Origin: Nonomuraea indica
Lineage (GTDB): Bacteria; Actinomycetota; Actinomycetes; Streptosporangiales; Streptosporangiaceae
Direction of reading: 5' to 3'
Assembly: GCF_002850745.1 (NCBI RefSeq)
Contig: NZ_KZ559488.1
Span: 1-35,708 of the forward strand
DNA: 35,708 nucleotides
Below the pieces are notes generated by a model. It saw nothing but the letters and a program-made list of their open reading frames with translations, was not told where the DNA came from and made no database searches. This document shows positions 8,219-15,280 of the stretch, one piece after another. The position numbers and the translations under genes were made by a program. The stretch's first letter is position 1, and each line of letters opens with the position of its first letter.

Positions 8219-9001
8219 TTGCTCGAGATCGAAGACCTCACGCACGTATACGGGCCCGGCACCCCGAACGAGCACCACGCCATCGACGGGCTCAAGCTGA
8301 GCGTGGCGGCGGGCGAGCTGCTGTGCATCGTCGGCCCCTCGGGGTGCGGCAAGTCCACCCTGCTGCGCTCCATCGCCGGGCTGATCAAGCCGACCGGGGG
8401 CGAGATCCGGGTCGGCGGCGAGCTGGTCCGCCAGACGCCCGACAACCTCGCCGTGGTGTTCCAGGACTACAGCCGCTCGCTGTTCCCCTGGATGTCGGTG
8501 GCCGACAACGTGGCCCTGCCGCTGCGCCGGCGCGGCATGGACAAGCAGCGGCGGCGCGAGGCCGCGCAGGAGGCGCTGGAGTCGGTCGGCCTGGCCGAGG
8601 CGGGGCGCAAGTACCCGTTCCAGTTGTCGGGCGGCATGCAGCAGCGGGTGGCGATCGCCCGCGCGCTGGCCTACCGGCCGTCGCTCATGCTCATGGACGA
8701 GCCGTTCGGTTCGGTGGACGCCCAGACGCGCGAGGACCTGGAGGACCTCGTGCTCAAGGTGCGCGGCCACCACCAGATGACGATCGTGCTCATCACCCAT
8801 GACATCGACGAGAGCGTCTACGTCGGCGACCGGGTCGTGGTGCTGTCGAAGGCGCCCGCGCACGTGGTGGGCGACCTGCGGGTGGACCTGCCCGCGCCGC
8901 GCGACCAGATCACCACGCGCGAGCACCCCGACTTCGTCCGCCTGCGCGGCGAGGTCGGCCGCCTGGTGCGCGGCGTGGACGCGCCCGCCCCCACCGCCTG
9001 A
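8219..9001 (+). CDS. NitT/TauT-type ABC transporter ATPase
   Basis: Cytoplasmic ATPase of 260 residues that powers the two-permease importer. Walker A is GPSGCGKST (39-47), the Q-loop Gln is at 82 (VVFQDYSRSLFPW, typical of the SsuB/TauB group), the signature is LSGGMQQR (136-143), Walker B is LMLMDE (156-161) and the H-loop His is at 194 (THDIDE). The likely start is a TTG at 8219, with AGGA six bases upstream; no ATG or GTG fits the conserved N-terminal strand better. An 89-bp gap separates it from the amidohydrolase gene, longer than other gaps in the operon, so a separate weak promoter is possible. A strong hairpin follows directly and ends the operon. Confidence 0.93.
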   Translation: MLEIEDLTHVYGPGTPNEHHAIDGLKLSVAAGELLCIVGPSGCGKSTLLRSIAGLIKPTGGEIRVGGELVRQTPDNLAVVFQDYSRSLFPWMSVADNVALPLRRRGMDKQRRREAAQEALESVGLAEAGRKYPFQLSGGMQQRVAIARALAYRPSLMLMDEPFGSVDAQTREDLEDLVLKVRGHHQMTIVLITHDIDESVYVGDRVVVLSKAPAHVVGDLRVDLPAPRDQITTREHPDFVRLRGEVGRLVRGVDAPAPTA

Positions 9002-9023
9002 GCGCGGGTCCCGGCCCGCGAAC

Positions 9024-9061
9024 GCCGAGTGCCGCCGGACGGTCGTCCGGCGGCACTCGGC
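9024..9061. terminator. Bidirectional terminator hairpin between the ABC operon and cvn2
   Basis: Perfect inverted repeat with 17-bp arms (GCCGAGTGCCGCCGGAC at 9024-9040 and its complement at 9045-9061) and a GGTC loop. It lies between the convergent stops of the ATPase gene (9001) and cvnD2 (9078). There is no strong U-tract, as is usual in actinomycetes, so it can act for both strands. Confidence 0.88.
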
Positions 9062-9077
9062 TTCCTGGTCGGCGGCG

Positions 9078-9656
9078 TTACGCCGGCGCGTGCATGTGCC
9101 GCGTCAGCGCGTGCTCCACCAGCGTGATGAGGGTGCTCTTCACCGACTCGCGCACCCGGGCGTCGAGGCGGACGATCGGCGTGTGCGAGCCGAGCGACAG
9201 CGCCTCGCGGATCTCCTCGTCCTGGTGCGAGAACTGTCCCTCCCAGCCGTTGATGCCGATGATGAAGGGCAGCTTGGCCTCCTCGAAGTAGTCGATCGCC
9301 GGGAAGCTGTCGGCCAGCCGCCGCGTGTCGGCCAGCACCACGGCGCCGATCGCGCCGCGGACGAGGTCGTCCCACATGAACCAGAACCGGTGCTGCCCGG
9401 GCGTGCCGAACAGGTAGAGGATCAGGTCACGGTCCAGCGAGACGCGGCCGAAGTCCATGGCCACCGTCGTCGTCGTCTTGTTCGGCGTGAGAGAGACGTC
9501 GTCGACCCCGGCCGAGGCGTCCGTCATCACGGCCTCTGTGGTGAGCGGCAGGATCTCCGAGACCGCCCCCACGAACGTCGTCTTGCCCACGCCGAACCCG
9601 CCGGCCACGACGATCTTCGTCGAGGTTAGGCCGGCGCTAGAGCCTGCGAAGTCCAC
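9078..9656 (-). CDS. cvnD: CvnD, small Ras-like GTPase (cvn2)
   Basis: Conservon GTPase of 192 residues (ATP/GTP-binding protein family). The P-loop is GGFGVGKT (19-26). A Thr-rich switch I (TTTTVAMDFG, 61-70) follows, then a G3-equivalent FGTPGQ (83-88). The region expected to hold the NKxD base-specificity motif reads GINGWEG (134-140), so the usual Lys and Asp are not evident. The GTG start lies inside the 3' end of cvnC (20-bp overlap), which indicates coupled translation. CvnD proteins cycle between GTP and GDP forms and associate with CvnA-C at the membrane. Large parts of this gene are identical in DNA sequence to cvnD of cvn4. It ends just before the strong shared terminator at 9024-9061. 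Confidence 0.95.
   Translation of the reverse strand: MDFAGSSAGLTSTKIVVAGGFGVGKTTFVGAVSEILPLTTEAVMTDASAGVDDVSLTPNKTTTTVAMDFGRVSLDRDLILYLFGTPGQHRFWFMWDDLVRGAIGAVVLADTRRLADSFPAIDYFEEAKLPFIIGINGWEGQFSHQDEEIREALSLGSHTPIVRLDARVRESVKSTLITLVEHALTRHMHAPA
9268..9440 (-). repeat. DNA segment almost identical to part of cvnD4
   Basis: Within cvnD2, positions 9268-9330 and 9333-9440 match 34204-34266 and 34269-34376 base for base; only the two bases between the blocks differ. The offset is constant (24936) and the identity includes synonymous sites, while the flanking parts of both genes differ. See the matching feature at 34204-34376. Confidence 0.9.
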
Positions 9657-10041
9657 TGAGCACCCTTTCGAGCAAGTTGAGGTCCGGCTTTCCCGCGTCC
9701 AGCGCAGGCTGGTGCACGCGGATCAGGCCCTCGGACGCCATGTCGGCGATCAGCACCCGCACCACCCCGAGAGGCTGGCGGAGGAGTGCGGAGATCTCGG
9801 CAACCGACCTGACGTTCCGGGTCAGTTGAATGATCGCCTGATACTCCGGACTCAGCAGAGAAATGTCTTGGTATTCCGACGTCACGGAGGACACCAGCGC
9901 CTCCATGGCGAACTTCATCCGCGGGGCCGTGCGCCCCCCGGTCACGGCGTACGGCCGTACCAGGGAGCTCGACTTCTGCGGACGTGGAGCCGCCGGATGC
10001 GGCGGAGTGCTATCACCAGCCCAACCCTGACCTGACACCAT
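9637..10041 (-). CDS. cvnC: CvnC, DUF742 protein (cvn2)
   Basis: DUF742 protein of 134 residues. A variable N-terminal tail (about 30 residues, Pro/Ser-rich) leads to LVRPYAVTGGRTAPR, then a compact C-terminal domain with EYQAIIQLTRNVRSVAEISALLRQPLGVVRVLIADMASEGLIRVHQP, which reads like a winged helix-turn-helix fold. It ends with LERVLSGLRRL. DUF742 proteins are the CvnC component of conservons; DNA binding has not been shown from this sequence. The ATG at 10041 has AGGAG three bases upstream. The 3' end overlaps cvnD by 20 bp. The first codons (GGT, GAT, AGC, ACT) are less G/C-rich than the rest. A perfect palindrome separates it from cvnB. Confidence 0.95.
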   Translation of the reverse strand: MVSGQGWAGDSTPPHPAAPRPQKSSSLVRPYAVTGGRTAPRMKFAMEALVSSVTSEYQDISLLSPEYQAIIQLTRNVRSVAEISALLRQPLGVVRVLIADMASEGLIRVHQPALDAGKPDLNLLERVLSGLRRL

Positions 10042-10053
10042 GTTCTCCTGTCA

Positions 10054-10075
10054 CCGCCCCCGCTAGCGGGGGCGG
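10054..10075. repeat. Perfect 22-bp palindrome at the cvnB2/cvnC2 junction
   Basis: A perfect self-complementary 22-mer whose left half is CCGCCCCCGCT. It covers the last codons and TAG stop of cvnB2 and part of the 21-bp gap before cvnC2. In RNA it would form a GC stem of nine or more pairs closed by CTAG. It could be an internal processing site, an attenuator or an operator. Confidence 0.8.
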
Positions 10076-10485
10076 GCTGCCTGCAGTTCGGCGCGTACGG
10101 CGGGCGTGAGGACCTGCCCCGCACGCTCCACCAGCAGCGTCATCTGATAGGCCACCAGGCCCATGTCACAGTCGGGCGCGGCCAGCACGGCCAGGCACGA
10201 GCCGTCGCTGATCGACATGATCATCAACAGCCCGCGCTGCATCTCGATGACGGTCTGCGTCACCAGGCCGCCCTCGAAGACCCGTGCCGCACCCTGCGTC
10301 AGGCTGATGACACCCGAGGCGACCGCGGCCAGCTGGTCCGCGCGGTCCTTCGGGAAACCCTCGGAGAAGGCCAGTGGCAGACCGTCGGACGAGACCACGA
10401 CGGTGTGCGCGACACCTGGCACATTGTTCACAAAGTCAGTGATCAGCCAGCTGATGCCACGCGCTCCCTGGCTCAGTTCTCTCAT
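10063..10485 (-). CDS. cvnB: CvnB, Roadblock/LC7-domain protein (cvn2)
   Basis: Roadblock/LC7 protein of 140 residues, very close to CvnB1 and CvnB4 in sequence and equal in length. Key elements are WLITDFVNNVPGVAHTVVVSSDGLPL near the N-terminus, DRADQLAAVASGVISL in the middle, MQRGLLMIMSISDGSCLAVLAAPDCDMGLVAYQM, and the end VRAELQAARPR. The expected role is to scaffold or regulate the CvnD GTPase of the same operon. The ATG overlaps the cvnA2 stop (ATGA) and has AGGAGG upstream, so cvnA and cvnB are coupled. Its TAG stop lies inside the 22-bp palindrome, an arrangement not seen in cvn1 or cvn4. Confidence 0.96.
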   Translation of the reverse strand: MRELSQGARGISWLITDFVNNVPGVAHTVVVSSDGLPLAFSEGFPKDRADQLAAVASGVISLTQGAARVFEGGLVTQTVIEMQRGLLMIMSISDGSCLAVLAAPDCDMGLVAYQMTLLVERAGQVLTPAVRAELQAARPR

Positions 10486-13400
10486 GTGTCCTCCTCATTT
10501 TCTTCTCCGCGGGTGAACGCGCGGCCTTGTCGTACACCCTGCTGGAAGCTGGAGAGCCGGCTGCGCAGCCGCTCGGGGGAGATCTGCGGAGCGGGCGAGG
10601 TGGCCTGCGGCTCCGCCAGGCCGGCGGTTCCCGGCACCAGGTTGGCCTTGGGCACCCGGCGCGGCAGGCCGGAGGCCGTCGTGCCGCCCTGGGCCGGCTG
10701 TGCCGCCGCCTGCGCGGCCTGCCAGCCGGTGTCGGCCGGCGAGGACCACGTCGCTCCGGCGCCCGACTCGCCGGGCCGGCGCCTGGGCAGCGCCCCCGGC
10801 CGCTCGGCGGTCTCCGGCGCCTGGCGGCGGAGGTCGGCGGGGGGCTCGGCGTCGAGCCGCACCGCGGGCTGGACGGCCGTCTCCGGCTCCTCCGGCTCGG
10901 GCGGGGCCGCGTTCCACGCCGCCTGCTGCTGCTCCGGCTCCGGCCTGGGCTGCAGCTGCTCGGGGTCCGGCTTGCGGAACCAGTCGGACCCGACCGACGA
11001 GAAGATCGGCAGGAAGTCCTCGCTCTGCTCCTCCATCGGCGAGCTGCGCACGACGGGCAACGGGCCGGTCAGGTCCTGCGAGGAGTAGTCGCCGGGCCCG
11101 AACGGGTCGAAGGCGGAGTGCCCGTTCGGCGCGTACGAGTCGGACGGCTTGGCCGTCTCGGCGAACGACGGCCACGGCATCTCCCCGGGGCCGAACGGCG
11201 GCTGCTCCGGGCCCTCGGCGGCGAACGGGGACGGCCTCGACGGCTGCGCCGTCTCGGGCGCGTCGAACATCGACGACCTGCGCGGCTGCTCGCCGAACGA
11301 CGGCCAGCGGGTCTCCGGCTGCGCGGGGTCGAGCGGCGGCGGCTCCGTCGCGAACGACGGCCAGCGCGGCTCGTCCTGGGCGGGCGGGGGCGGCTCGGTG
11401 GCGAACGACGGCCAGCGGGGCTCGTCGGCCTGCGGCGCCTCGTCGGCGAACGACGGCCGGCGTTCGCGCTGGACGGGCGGCGGCTCCTCGGCGAAGGAGG
11501 GCCAGAGCTGCTCCTCGGCCTGCTTGGGCGGCTCCTCCGCGAAGGACGGCCAGCTGGTGCCGGTGCCGCCCGGGACGGGCACGTCGCCTGGCCACTCGGT
11601 GTTCACCGGGACGTCGTCGGTGCCGAAGCCCATGGGGGTCGCCGGCGCGGCATAGGCGCCGCCTGCCACGGGCTGGTCCAGGGCCGACGGGTCGAAGGAG
11701 GTGAAGGCGTCGTACTGGCCGTGCGCCGGGGCGCCGGGGGCGCCGGCGATCAGCATGTCGGGCACCATGACGAGGGCGCTGAGCCCGCCCGTCTCCCGCA
11801 TGCGGAGCTGGACGCGGATGCCGTGGCGCAGGGCCAGGCGGCCGACCACGAACAGGCCCATGCGGCGCGAGACCGCGACGTCGACGACGGGCGGGTTGGC
11901 CAGCCGCCAGTTGGCCTCGGCCAGTTCCTCGTTGGTCATGCCGATGCCGAGGTCGTTGATCGTGACGAGCACTCCGCCCTCGGCCGGCGAATGGGTGACC
12001 TGGACCTTGCTCTCGCGCGGCGAGAAGGAGATCGCGTTCTCGATCAGCTCGGCGAGCAGGTGGACGGTGTCGGTGACGGCGGGGCCGACGATCTGGATGC
12101 CGGACGGGATCTGGATCTGGACCCGCTCGTAGTTCTCGACCTCCGACAGCGAGGCGCGGGCCACGTCGACCAGCGGGACGGGCTCGCTCCACTTGCGGGC
12201 GCCCTCCTGGCCGGCGAGGACCAGGAGGTTCTCGCTGTTGCGGCGCATGCGGGTGGCCAGGTGGTCCAGCCGGAAGAGGTTGGCGAGCCGCTGCTCGTCC
12301 TCCTCGCCCTGCTCCAGGCCCTCGATGAGCTGGAGCTGCCGCTCGACCAGCGTCTGGCTGCGCCGGGAGAGGTTGACGAACATCGCGTTGACGTTGGCGC
12401 GCAGCTTGGCCTCGTCGCCGGCCAGCCGGATCGCCTCGCGGTGGACCTCGTCGAAGGCCCGGGCCACTTCCCCGATCTCGTCGCGGGTGTTGATGCCGAT
12501 CGACGGAACGTCCGGCACCGCGGCGCCGTCGCCGGACTCGCGCAGCACGCGGACGGTCTCGGGCAGCCGGGTGGTGGCCACCTGGAGCGCCTCGGCGCGC
12601 AGCCGGCGCAGCGGCCGGACGAGGGAGCCGGCCACGCGGGTGGTGATGATCAGCACGAGGAGCAGCAGGACGAGGATCATCGCGCCGGAGATGATGGCGT
12701 TGCGCTGCTCGCGGTCGCTCAGGTCGCGGGTCTGGGCCACGATCCGCGTCGTCAGGCCGTCCTCGACCTTGCGCAGGGCGTTGACGGCCGCCGTGGTGCT
12801 GTCGTGCCAGAGGGTGATGTCGCGCCGGGAGGTGACGTCGAGGTCGACGATCCTCTGGTACTCGCGCATCTGGGCGAGGGCGCGCTGGCGCATCGCGTCG
12901 GCGCGGTCGATCTGCAGGCCGCGGAGGTTCCTGCGGTAGGACTGCAGGTCGGCAGCGCTCGCGCTCTGCTCGAACACGGCCTGCTCGGCCTGCTGGCGGT
13001 TCCACGAGCCGAGGAAGTCGGACAGGTCGTCGTAGTCGAGTTTGCGGCCGACCTGCGCCACCACGAGGATCGCCTGCTGGCGGGCGACCTCCTCCTTGGC
13101 GTGGGCCAGGCCGCCGAGCGCGGAGATGTTCTCCTGCAGGTCCTCGTCGCTGACGCCGTTGGCCAGTTCGGTCTGGAGGTGGGAGATCGTGTCGATCATC
13201 GTGGAGAACGTGCGGATCGCCGCTCGCGGCGGCACGCTCTCACCGTCGAGGATCGACTCGCGCAGGCCGTCGATGCCGGTGAGCCAGCGGCGGATCTCCG
13301 AGGCGTCGGACAGGACGTGCTGGGCGTGGGAGGCGTCGATGGCGGACATGGCCGTCAGGACGCCCGCCTTGGCCTTGTCGACGGCCTGGCGCTGCGTCTT

Positions 13401-13706
13401 GAGCGCGTTCAGCCTGCTGGGGCGGCGCCGGTCGGCGATGTACCAGGAGGTGAGCGTGCGCTCCTTGGCCAGCTCGTGGTTGAGCGCGTTGACGCGCTGC
13501 ACCACCTCGGCGAGCTGGGTGAGCCTGCGGTACTCGGTGCTGGTGTTGATGGCGTTGGCCAGCTGCACACCCGCGAGGAGAACGCCCACGACGGTGGGGA
13601 TGAGAATCAGCGCCACCAGTCGCGAGCGCACACGCCAGTTCCCCAGCCGGAACCTGCTGCCTGTGTACTCCCCAGGTCTGATGTGCTTGGGGTTATCCGT
13701 CCTCAC
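10482..13706 (-). CDS. cvnA: CvnA, nitrate/nitrite-sensor-like histidine kinase (cvn2)
   Basis: Sensor-kinase-like membrane protein of 1074 residues. The short basic N-terminus runs into GNWRVRSRLVALILIPTVVGVLLAGV (first membrane segment). A helical extracytoplasmic NIT-type region follows, then the second membrane segment (IISGAMILVLLLLVLIITTRV) and a HAMP-like region. The His box is LFRLDHLATRMRRNSENLL, and the HATPase domain has ELIENAISFSP and DLGIGM. The tail is over 300 residues, with seven WPSF-type repeats and then the shared end motifs DFLPIFSSVGSDWF, GLPRRVPKANLVPG and RLSSFQQG. GTG at 13706 is preferred over the 50-codon longer frame because a Shine-Dalgarno-like GAGAG precedes it and the start context matches cvnA1 and cvnA3. 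It probably signals through CvnB-D, since no response regulator is linked. Confidence 0.93.
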   Translation of the reverse strand: MRTDNPKHIRPGEYTGSRFRLGNWRVRSRLVALILIPTVVGVLLAGVQLANAINTSTEYRRLTQLAEVVQRVNALNHELAKERTLTSWYIADRRRPSRLNALKTQRQAVDKAKAGVLTAMSAIDASHAQHVLSDASEIRRWLTGIDGLRESILDGESVPPRAAIRTFSTMIDTISHLQTELANGVSDEDLQENISALGGLAHAKEEVARQQAILVVAQVGRKLDYDDLSDFLGSWNRQQAEQAVFEQSASAADLQSYRRNLRGLQIDRADAMRQRALAQMREYQRIVDLDVTSRRDITLWHDSTTAAVNALRKVEDGLTTRIVAQTRDLSDREQRNAIISGAMILVLLLLVLIITTRVAGSLVRPLRRLRAEALQVATTRLPETVRVLRESGDGAAVPDVPSIGINTRDEIGEVARAFDEVHREAIRLAGDEAKLRANVNAMFVNLSRRSQTLVERQLQLIEGLEQGEEDEQRLANLFRLDHLATRMRRNSENLLVLAGQEGARKWSEPVPLVDVARASLSEVENYERVQIQIPSGIQIVGPAVTDTVHLLAELIENAISFSPRESKVQVTHSPAEGGVLVTINDLGIGMTNEELAEANWRLANPPVVDVAVSRRMGLFVVGRLALRHGIRVQLRMRETGGLSALVMVPDMLIAGAPGAPAHGQYDAFTSFDPSALDQPVAGGAYAAPATPMGFGTDDVPVNTEWPGDVPVPGGTGTSWPSFAEEPPKQAEEQLWPSFAEEPPPVQRERRPSFADEAPQADEPRWPSFATEPPPPAQDEPRWPSFATEPPPLDPAQPETRWPSFGEQPRRSSMFDAPETAQPSRPSPFAAEGPEQPPFGPGEMPWPSFAETAKPSDSYAPNGHSAFDPFGPGDYSSQDLTGPLPVVRSSPMEEQSEDFLPIFSSVGSDWFRKPDPEQLQPRPEPEQQQAAWNAAPPEPEEPETAVQPAVRLDAEPPADLRRQAPETAERPGALPRRRPGESGAGATWSSPADTGWQAAQAAAQPAQGGTTASGLPRRVPKANLVPGTAGLAEPQATSPAPQISPERLRSRLSSFQQGVRQGRAFTRGEENEEDT
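11146..11560 (-). repeat. WPSF-type tandem repeats in CvnA2 tail
   Basis: About seven imperfect in-frame copies of a unit with consensus (E)xRWPSFAxEPPP, spaced about 12-25 residues in the first six copies, with the last copy about 40 residues further on. The first four cores are WPSFAEEPPKQ, WPSFAEEPPPV, RPSFADEAPQ and WPSFATEPPPP, and the last is WPSFAETAKPS. On the plus strand the units show as reiterated 'gcgaacgacggccag'. The repeats lie between the HATPase domain and the conserved C-terminal motifs. Confidence 0.9.
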
Positions 13707-13780
13707 TGACTCTCGCAACCTCTCGCCGGTACGTGCTCGAAAATCTGACACGCTTGGGGCGCATGGGATTTGTGCGGGCT

Positions 13781-13816
13781 GGGTAATTGGAACACAACCC
13801 GTACCACATCGGCCAA
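13781..13816 (-). promoter_or_regulatory. cvnA: Conserved promoter-like element upstream of cvnA2
   Basis: On the plus strand this reads GGGTAATTGGAACACA (13781-13796), then 14 bases, then GGCCAA. On the coding strand it is TTGGCC-N14-TGTGTTCCAATTACCC. The same arrangement occurs upstream of cvnA3 at nearly the same distance from the GTG start (75 versus 71 bp). TTGGCY with a CCAATT-like -10 is a plausible promoter. It was not found upstream of cvnA1. The rest of the 174-bp gap between patD and cvnA2 shows nothing else I can support. Confidence 0.5.
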
Positions 13817-13880
13817 CCGTGCATATCCCACCAAATGCGACCAAACGTGCCATCAAGGTCGCATATCGCCGTGCCTGTCT

Positions 13881-15278
13881 TCAGGCGGGCCGGAAGCCGT
13901 CTCGCTCCTCGGACACCGCATGCTTGATCATCAGGTGACGGGTCACCGAATACTCCTGCACCGCCTCCTGGCTCATGTCCTTGCCGAACCCGCTCCCCTT
14001 GACCCCGCCGTGCGGGGCCTCGCTGGCGATGGGCAGGTGGTCGTTGACCCAGGTGACACCCACGTCCAAGCGGTGCGACACCCGCATCGCCCTGGCCACG
14101 TCACGCGACCACACCGACGACGCCAGGCCGTAACGGGTGTCGTTGGCGAGCTTGACGGCCTCGTCCTCACCGTCGAAGGGGAGGACCACGAGGACGGGAC
14201 CGAAAAGTTCCCCTTGGACGATATCGCTCTTCTGATCCACATCAGTCACGAGAGTGGGCGGATAGTAGAAGCCTGGCCCCTCGGCCAGGGCTCCCCCGTG
14301 CAGGATCCGTCCGCCGGAGCCGCGGACGAAGCCGTGCACCCGGTCACGGTGCGCCGCCGAGATCAGCGGGCCGATGTCCGTGGCCGGATCCCAGGGGTCA
14401 CCGACACTAATTTCGGCAAGATTTGCCCGAAGCGCCTCCACCGCGTCCTCGTACGCCGGGCGGGACACGTAGACGCGCGTGGCCGCCGTGCAGTCCTGGC
14501 CGGTGTTGTACGTGGCGCCCATGGCGACCCCGGCGGCCATGGCGGTCAGGTCGGCGTCGTCGAAGACCAGCGCCGGCGCCTTGCCGCCGAGCTCCAGGTG
14601 GACCCGCTTGAGCGTCGTGGCGGCCCCCGCCATGACGGCCCGGCCGGTCTCGGTCGAGCCGGTGACGCTGACCATGTCCACGTCCGGGTCGGTGACCAGG
14701 GCCTCGCCCACCTCGGCGTCACCGGTGACGGCCTGCACGAGGCCGCGCGGCGCGCCCGCCTTGGCGAACAGCTCGACCAGGCGCAGCGTGCTGCGCGGCG
14801 TCTGCGGCGCCGGCTTGATGACGACCGCGTTGCCCGCCGCGACGGCCGGGCCGAGCTTCCAGACGGCCATCACGAGCGGGAAGTTCCACGGGGCGATCGA
14901 GGCGACCACGCCGACGGGGCGGCGCACCAGGACCGACGTGTAACCGCGGCTGAACACCCCGGCCCCGGTGCCCTCCAGCGAGCGGGCGGCTCCGGCGAAG
15001 AAGCGCAGGTTGTCCACCGCGAACGGCAGCTCGCCGTCCCTGACGACCGTGGCCGGCTTGCCGGTGTCCTCGACCTCCAGGCGGGTCAGCTCCTCGGCGT
15101 CGGCCTCGACGAGGTCGGCCAGCCGGAGCAGCAGCCGCGCCCGCTCGGCGGGCGTGGCCTGCGACCACTCCGCGAAGGCGGCGCGTGCCTGGCGCACGGC
15201 CCGGGCCACGCCCTCGACGGGGGTGTCCGGGACCATGTCGTGCAGGGCGCCGGTGGCCGGGTTGATCAGTTCGCGCAT
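13881..15278 (-). CDS. patD: Aldehyde dehydrogenase, gamma-aminobutyraldehyde dehydrogenase type
   Basis: NAD-dependent aldehyde dehydrogenase, 465 residues. It resembles bacterial 4-aminobutanal dehydrogenases (PatD/Prr), which convert 4-aminobutanal from putrescine into GABA. Seen directly: SIAPWNFPL (Asn132), KPAP (Lys155), the general base Glu229 in HLELGGKAP, the nucleophile Cys263 in GQDCTAATRVY, and the PatD-like C-terminal run SEAPHGGVKGSGFGKDMS with TRHLMIKH. The ATG at 15278 lies two bases after the glycosyltransferase stop, with GGAG five bases upstream, so both are co-transcribed. A longer open frame upstream reads the glycosyltransferase out of frame and is not a fusion. The neighbouring potABCD genes support a polyamine role. 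Other amino-aldehydes cannot be excluded. Confidence 0.87.
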   Translation of the reverse strand: MRELINPATGALHDMVPDTPVEGVARAVRQARAAFAEWSQATPAERARLLLRLADLVEADAEELTRLEVEDTGKPATVVRDGELPFAVDNLRFFAGAARSLEGTGAGVFSRGYTSVLVRRPVGVVASIAPWNFPLVMAVWKLGPAVAAGNAVVIKPAPQTPRSTLRLVELFAKAGAPRGLVQAVTGDAEVGEALVTDPDVDMVSVTGSTETGRAVMAGAATTLKRVHLELGGKAPALVFDDADLTAMAAGVAMGATYNTGQDCTAATRVYVSRPAYEDAVEALRANLAEISVGDPWDPATDIGPLISAAHRDRVHGFVRGSGGRILHGGALAEGPGFYYPPTLVTDVDQKSDIVQGELFGPVLVVLPFDGEDEAVKLANDTRYGLASSVWSRDVARAMRVSHRLDVGVTWVNDHLPIASEAPHGGVKGSGFGKDMSQEAVQEYSVTRHLMIKHAVSEERDGFRPA

Positions 15279-15280
15279 GT

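Noticed and set aside
10527..13709. 1060-codon plus-strand frame opposite cvnA2
   Set aside because: Mirror of the coding strand with low-complexity translation; no motif, no convincing start signal.
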